Shown: in pieces, positions 4,551-8,435 of the stretch
Position numbering within the stretch: position 1 is the stretch's first letter
How the letters are laid out: the number at the start of each line of letters is the position of its first letter
Assembly: GCA_900553205.1 (NCBI GenBank)
Contig: USCK01000078.1
Coordinates: 1-8,435, forward strand
Direction of reading: 5' to 3'
DNA: 8,435 nucleotides
Origin: an uncultured bacterium
GTDB taxonomy: Bacteria; Cyanobacteriota; Vampirovibrionia; Gastranaerophilales; Gastranaerophilaceae
Notes under the pieces: generated by a model
Seen by the model: only the letters and a program-made list of their open reading frames with translations
The model's database searches: none
What the model was told of the DNA's origin: nothing
Position numbers and translations under genes: made by a program

Positions 4551-5174
4551 ATGAATACAATACCAAAAGCATCAAAAGAAGTATTAGCAAGACTTTTAAA
4601 GGGCAATGAAAAATTTGTCAATGGGAAATATGAAGCTAAAAACATTACTATTGAAACGCTAAGACAACTTGCAGAACACCAAAACCCACATGCCTGCATT
4701 TTGAGCTGTTCTGATTCAAGAGTTGTTCCAGAATTAATTTTTGAAGCTGGTATTGGCGAATTGTTTGTCGTAAGAGTTGCAGGTATTACCGTTGGACCGA
4801 ATGTAAGAGAGAGTATCGAATACGCTGTAAAAAAACTCCATGTACCTTTATTAATGCTACTAGGACACGACAACTGCGGGGTTATGGATTATGCAAAAAC
4901 AAGTTATCCTGAAGAACAAGAACATTTTAAATCCATATTAAAATGTGTTTATCCGGCAATAGATATTGATTCTGCATCTTTAGAATCTAATGAAACTTTG
5001 GCAAAACATCATACATTGTGGGTTGAAGAATTTTTACTTAACCATTCTGATATCATAAAAGATGCTGTAGCAAAAGGTGAATTGTATATTGCAAAATGTC
5101 ACCTTTGCCACCAAACCGGCAGAGTATGGCTTATTGATGAAAATTTAGAAGAAGTTAAACTAGATAACATCTAG
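4551..5174 (+). CDS. Beta-class carbonic anhydrase
   Basis: A 207-residue zinc enzyme for reversible hydration of CO2 to bicarbonate, probably cytoplasmic as no signal peptide is seen. The length is usual for the bacterial beta class. The zinc and catalytic residues are all present: C53, D55 and R57 in SCSDSRVVPE, then H106 and C109 in GHDNCGVM. The conserved LFVVRVAGI (71-79) and an SIEYAV helix (88-93) follow the first motif. The C-terminal strand, usually near GA.YD..TG.V, reads YIAKCHLCHQTGRVWLID, with an extra CxxC (C183, C186) of unknown meaning. In anaerobic gut bacteria such enzymes usually supply bicarbonate for carboxylations or balance pH. The gene stands alone between its own promoter and the convergent helicase gene, whose 3' end it overlaps by 15 bp. 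Confidence 0.95.
   Translation: MNTIPKASKEVLARLLKGNEKFVNGKYEAKNITIETLRQLAEHQNPHACILSCSDSRVVPELIFEAGIGELFVVRVAGITVGPNVRESIEYAVKKLHVPLLMLLGHDNCGVMDYAKTSYPEEQEHFKSILKCVYPAIDIDSASLESNETLAKHHTLWVEEFLLNHSDIIKDAVAKGELYIAKCHLCHQTGRVWLIDENLEEVKLDNI
5160..5174. other. 15-bp palindrome forming the overlap of two convergent genes
   Basis: CTAGAT-AAC-ATCTAG is a perfect inverted repeat. Its right TAG is the carbonic anhydrase stop and its left CTA is the helicase stop read on the other strand. On the minus strand it is followed by TTTAACTTCTTC, so it might be a weak terminator; on the plus strand no U-tract follows. Confidence 0.75.
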
Positions 5175-8100
5175 CTTGCAAAGCTCTTTATACCCACACC
5201 AAGCACAGGCTTTATCTGCAATAGATGCAGGAACTTCATAGTTTAGGTTTCTGATATTCTTGTATGTATCAATTACAAGTGCTTCGATATACTTCATATC
5301 TTCTTCTGTTAGCTCCAATATAACGGATTTTGTATGGTTTTCTACATAAATAACTCCGACTTGAGAAACCTTAACTCCTGTTTTCTTTTCAAAGGCGTAT
5401 TTATAACAACATAATTGGTTATAATAATCTTCCCTTTGTCCTCCTTCTCTGTATTGGTTCTTAGAGGTTGGTGAACTTGTTTTGTAGTCATAAAGCGCAT
5501 ATGTTCCGTCAGACAATTTTTCAATTCGGTCTATCTTACCGTTTAACATTTCAGAGCCGAAACTTACACCGTCAAATTTATCTTCGACTGCATATAGCAT
5601 TGATTTTGGAGTTTCGCAGAAATGAGGATAATAGTTTTCGAACACACCTAAACCACGCTTGATATAAGTTTCTTTATCCGTTTTTGATTTGAAAATTTCT
5701 CTATCCATAAGCTTTTTAAACATTTCTACAGCTTCTTCTTTTGTAAGATATTCACCACCCGAGATAACTGCTTCGGCAGATTTTTGGAGAACTTCATGGA
5801 TTGCAGAACCATAGTTGGCAGCGTCCCAATCGACATCTTCCAAATCTATTCCGAGAACAGATTTGTAGAAGAATTCACGAGGACAAGATTTGTATGAATT
5901 TATCAAAGAAGGGCTAAGGACAATACTTTCAGCCCTGTCCTTTAATTCTTGTTCTAATAACATTCTATGATTTGTTGTATCTTTTGAAACTGATTTGTAG
6001 AATTCTGTGACATAATCATCTTCTTTGTACTCAAACTCTTGGTTCTCAAAATCAAAATCATTCAACGGTTCTAAATATTTTGTTACGGTTTTGAGTTTTC
6101 CGTTGTCGGCTTCTGATGATGATATTACCAAATCATATTTAGCACGAGTGATTCCTACAAATAATTGTTTTATCAACTCTGAATCTTTTTTGATATTTTC
6201 GATTTCTTCTACTTCTTCTATATCTTTTGACTCCAAGCCTTCTGTGACAAGTTTGTATTCTGTCGGCATAGAGAAGGCTTCCCAGTTTTGAGAAAGCAGA
6301 TTTGGAAGATAAACATGTTCAAACTCACGCCCTTTTGATGCATGATAAGTAACTAATTGAACAGCGTTTTGGACAACATTACTTTTTTCGGTTGTTAATT
6401 CAATATCGTTATCTTTGCAATAATCCAGCTTCTCAATAAAATCATTTAGTGTCGCAGACAAATCTAAGCCCATCAGGTCTGTAGCTTCATCTATGAGTTT
6501 TTTGATACCCAATATATTCTCTAACCTATTTTCGGGACACTTGAAGAAATATTCTAAAATACCTGTTTTGTTTAAAATTTCGATTACTGTATTGCGCAAA
6601 TTATTTGCTGAGGCAAAGGTTTTCAGCTCTCTAAATGTATTCAAGAAGGTTTTTATCTTTTTCTCATCGTCCCAACCTGAAAGTTTTTCCATATTGGTAA
6701 CAAAATCATTGTTATCACGGCAAGAACGCTTATGCTCTTTTAATAATTTATTGTAATCTTTTAGCGATATTTCAAACGGTTTTGCCAATAATAATCCAAA
6801 CAGTTTATCAGAACATAATACTTGGTTATTTAGCGCTTTCATATAGAAATATGCAACATTTGATGATTTTATTGAAAAGATATTCACACCTTCGCTTAAT
6901 TGTGTCGGGATATTATGTGCCTTTAACATTTCCGAGAACATTCTCAACTCTCTTTTTTTCTTAGAAATAATAGCGATTTGAGAAAGCTTCATTTCAGGAT
7001 TTTGCTTAACGAGATTAACAATATCTTCTACTATATAATTATATTCTTGAGTAAGTTCTCCGAATTGCCAACGGCGAACTTTTTTCTCTTTGGCGATTAT
7101 TTCAGGATTTTTGGCTGTTAAGGATTTTGTAATCATATATTTTTTGAATATAGGGTTCGCCTCTAACCTTGTTTTGTCCTGAATTAGTAATTGATAACTC
7201 ATATCAAGAATTGTTTGTGTTGAACGATTGTTTTCGGTCAAACATATAACCTCTGTGTCAGGATATTTTTTCAAGAAGTTTTCTATGTTCTCGCTGTTTG
7301 CACCTTGGAATCCATAAATAATTTGGTCGTCATCACCTACGACAAACACATTTGGATTATCTTTCACACTTAGGAGTGCAAACAGAATTGCATTTTGCAA
7401 ATCATTCGTATCTTGATACTCATCTACTAAGAAATACTCGTATTTTGAAGATATTTTTGACAGGAATTCTTCATCACTGTTAAATTTATCAATAACAAGA
7501 TTTATCATATCTGCAAAATCAATATAGTTGTTCTCTATCATCTTGCGAGAATATGTCTCAAATATTCTCCAGATTTCTTCAGCTTTTTGAATATTTTTAT
7601 TTATTTTGTCCAGTTTTTCATAACGAGTTTTATTTTTTGTTTTGCCATTCGCTTCTCTATCTGCAATTTCGGCTTCTAAGATTTCTTTTGCTCTTATAAA
7701 TTTAGGATTGATATGCAAGGCTTCAAAATAAGTCTTTTGGTCAATTCTTTTAGATTTAATCTTTTCAACGGCAGAGATAAATGTTGATAGATAATAATAT
7801 TTCCCACCTCTATCAGCAACAAAGGCTTCAAGGTTTGATTCGTCAACGGTTTCAATCATCAGTTCTCGTTTTACCGTATCAGTGATTAGTTTTATATCAG
7901 GTGACAAGCCGAATTCTTCTGGATATTGTTTAAGGATTTCATTACAAAAAGAGTGGTAAGTGTAGATATTTACAGATGCTGCTAAAAAGCCTATTTCTTT
8001 AATAATACGGTGTCGCATTTCAGAAGCGGCAGCATCAGAGAAGGTCAAACAGAGTATGGTTTCAGGCTTGATACCTTTTTTTAACATTTCAGAGATTCTG

Positions 8101-8234
8101 TGTATTACTGTGAAAGTTTTCCCTGTCCCCGGACCTGCAAGCACAAGAATTTTTCCTTCTATAGTATCAATACATTTTTGTTGTGCCTTGTTTGGTGTAA
8201 TGACTTTTTTCTTTTCTGCAACACTTTCAACCAT
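5160..8234 (-). CDS. UvrD/Rep-family DNA helicase with C-terminal PD-(D/E)XK nuclease and Fe-S cysteines
   Basis: A 1024-residue cytoplasmic protein for ATP-driven DNA unwinding coupled to cutting, as in recombinational repair. The helicase motifs appear in order: Q motif (12-22), Walker A GPGTGKT (34-40), FSDAAASEM (65-73), YTYHSFC (91-97), Walker B VDEYQD (270-275), GDDDQIIYGFQG (300-311), ENNRS (334-338), VTYHASKGREFEHVYLPN (628-645) and FVGITRAK (692-699). From about 775 a RecB-type nuclease begins: H813, D902 in NGKIDRIE, D916 and K918 in YDYKTS, and QxxxY (Q940, Y944). C784 plus C1010, C1013 and C1019 give the C...CxxC-x5-C spacing of AddB-type 4Fe-4S nuclease domains. The layout resembles AddA/AddB or AdnB subunits, but no partner gene is adjacent. 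ATG 8234 has AGGAG 8 nt upstream. The promoter is probably 8256-8283. Confidence 0.93.
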   Translation of the reverse strand: MVESVAEKKKVITPNKAQQKCIDTIEGKILVLAGPGTGKTFTVIHRISEMLKKGIKPETILCLTFSDAAASEMRHRIIKEIGFLAASVNIYTYHSFCNEILKQYPEEFGLSPDIKLITDTVKRELMIETVDESNLEAFVADRGGKYYYLSTFISAVEKIKSKRIDQKTYFEALHINPKFIRAKEILEAEIADREANGKTKNKTRYEKLDKINKNIQKAEEIWRIFETYSRKMIENNYIDFADMINLVIDKFNSDEEFLSKISSKYEYFLVDEYQDTNDLQNAILFALLSVKDNPNVFVVGDDDQIIYGFQGANSENIENFLKKYPDTEVICLTENNRSTQTILDMSYQLLIQDKTRLEANPIFKKYMITKSLTAKNPEIIAKEKKVRRWQFGELTQEYNYIVEDIVNLVKQNPEMKLSQIAIISKKKRELRMFSEMLKAHNIPTQLSEGVNIFSIKSSNVAYFYMKALNNQVLCSDKLFGLLLAKPFEISLKDYNKLLKEHKRSCRDNNDFVTNMEKLSGWDDEKKIKTFLNTFRELKTFASANNLRNTVIEILNKTGILEYFFKCPENRLENILGIKKLIDEATDLMGLDLSATLNDFIEKLDYCKDNDIELTTEKSNVVQNAVQLVTYHASKGREFEHVYLPNLLSQNWEAFSMPTEYKLVTEGLESKDIEEVEEIENIKKDSELIKQLFVGITRAKYDLVISSSEADNGKLKTVTKYLEPLNDFDFENQEFEYKEDDYVTEFYKSVSKDTTNHRMLLEQELKDRAESIVLSPSLINSYKSCPREFFYKSVLGIDLEDVDWDAANYGSAIHEVLQKSAEAVISGGEYLTKEEAVEMFKKLMDREIFKSKTDKETYIKRGLGVFENYYPHFCETPKSMLYAVEDKFDGVSFGSEMLNGKIDRIEKLSDGTYALYDYKTSSPTSKNQYREGGQREDYYNQLCCYKYAFEKKTGVKVSQVGVIYVENHTKSVILELTEEDMKYIEALVIDTYKNIRNLNYEVPASIADKACAWCGYKELCKLDVI

Positions 8235-8255
8235 ATAATAAACTCCTTTTTTATA

Positions 8256-8283
8256 ATTTTACTATGGATTCTTGGATTAACAA
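8256..8283 (-). promoter_or_regulatory. Probable promoter of the helicase-nuclease gene
   Basis: Minus strand -35 TTGTTA (8278-8283), 16-bp spacer, -10 TAAAAT (8256-8261). It gives a short leader of about 15 nt, just long enough to contain AGGAG at 8243-8247. In AT-rich sequence this match is moderate. Confidence 0.45.
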
Positions 8284-8324
8284 AATATAATCTGTTATTT
8301 TAGTTAAAATCTAAAATCCTGTTA

Positions 8325-8341
8325 TATCAAGGAATTTGATA
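8325..8341. repeat. Small dyad upstream of the helicase gene
   Basis: TATCAA-GGAAT-TTGATA, a perfect 6-bp inverted repeat with a 5-bp spacer. It may be an operator for the helicase gene or for a gene right of the window, or chance in AT-rich DNA. Confidence 0.35.
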
Positions 8342-8358
8342 ATATACAAATGTAGATT

Positions 8359-8377
8359 TGTAACGAAATGTAACGAA
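8359..8377 (+). repeat. Direct repeat of TGTAACGAA with 10-bp period
   Basis: TGTAACGAA at 8359-8367 and again at 8369-8377, one helical turn apart. It is followed by an A-rich run with GTTAAA-like steps (8381-8400). No gene is seen from 8235 to the window end; the direct repeat may belong to the control region of a gene further right. Confidence 0.6.
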
Positions 8378-8435
8378 CTAGTTAAAAAAGTTAAAGTTAT
8401 ATACAAAGTATGCCGTAGTACCAAGTATAGAATTA

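Noticed and set aside
4496..4873. Open frame on the minus strand opposite the carbonic anhydrase
   Set aside because: It is antisense to a clear zinc-enzyme gene, has no family likeness, and runs through the promoter.
1..8435. CRISPR array, insertion sequence or prophage genes
   Set aside because: No regularly spaced repeats, transposase, integrase or phage structural genes were seen.

Overview
The window is AT-rich, with closely packed genes on both strands, good AGGAG-type ribosome sites and sigma70-like promoters. A TolC-type outer-membrane protein points to a double-membraned bacterium. The look of the degenerate M48-like protein, the DUF2023 protein and the Gly/Ala-rich membrane protein suggests an uncultured gut lineage such as Gastranaerophilales (Melainabacteria/Vampirovibrionia). 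That assignment is by recognition only and is moderate to weak.

Layout, left to right. (1) The 3' part of an M48-peptidase-like gene (1-675, +) in which all three expected zinc ligands appear replaced. It ends at a strong intrinsic terminator (711-748). (2) A tRNA island: a tRNA-Val(GAC)-like gene with an abnormal anticodon loop (845-920), preceded by a 72-bp hairpin-rich segment (749-820) that carries copies of two pieces of the tRNA's 5' half. (3) A DUF2023 gene (988-1407, -) diverging from a TolC/NodT-type outer-membrane factor gene (1538-2863, +). The ~130-bp region between them is full of dyad-symmetric sites laid over both promoters. (4) A two-gene minus-strand unit: a DtxR/MntR-type metalloregulator (4017-4430) followed 34 bp later by an unrecognised polytopic membrane protein (2906-3982). 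(5) A beta-carbonic anhydrase (4551-5174, +), diverging from the metalloregulator; the two promoters share one palindromic TTGCAA -35 hexamer. (6) A long UvrD-family helicase with a C-terminal PD-(D/E)XK nuclease and Fe-S cysteines (5160-8234, -). Its stop codon overlaps the end of the carbonic anhydrase gene inside a perfect 15-bp palindrome. (7) A 200-bp upstream region with a helicase promoter, a dyad and a 10-bp-period direct repeat.

The most interesting link is an 18-bp pattern, TGTTAG-N8-AACA. I find it four times by eye, always between genes: twice, mirror-symmetric, in the DUF2023/efflux region, once at the start of the metalloregulator transcript, and once directly before the membrane-protein start codon. 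Parts of it resemble the DtxR/IdeR consensus (TTAGGTTA). I infer that the DtxR-family protein encoded here controls a small local metal regulon: itself, the membrane protein, DUF2023 and possibly the outer-membrane factor. The other main points are the apparently dead M48 protein and the odd tRNA with its partial upstream copy.
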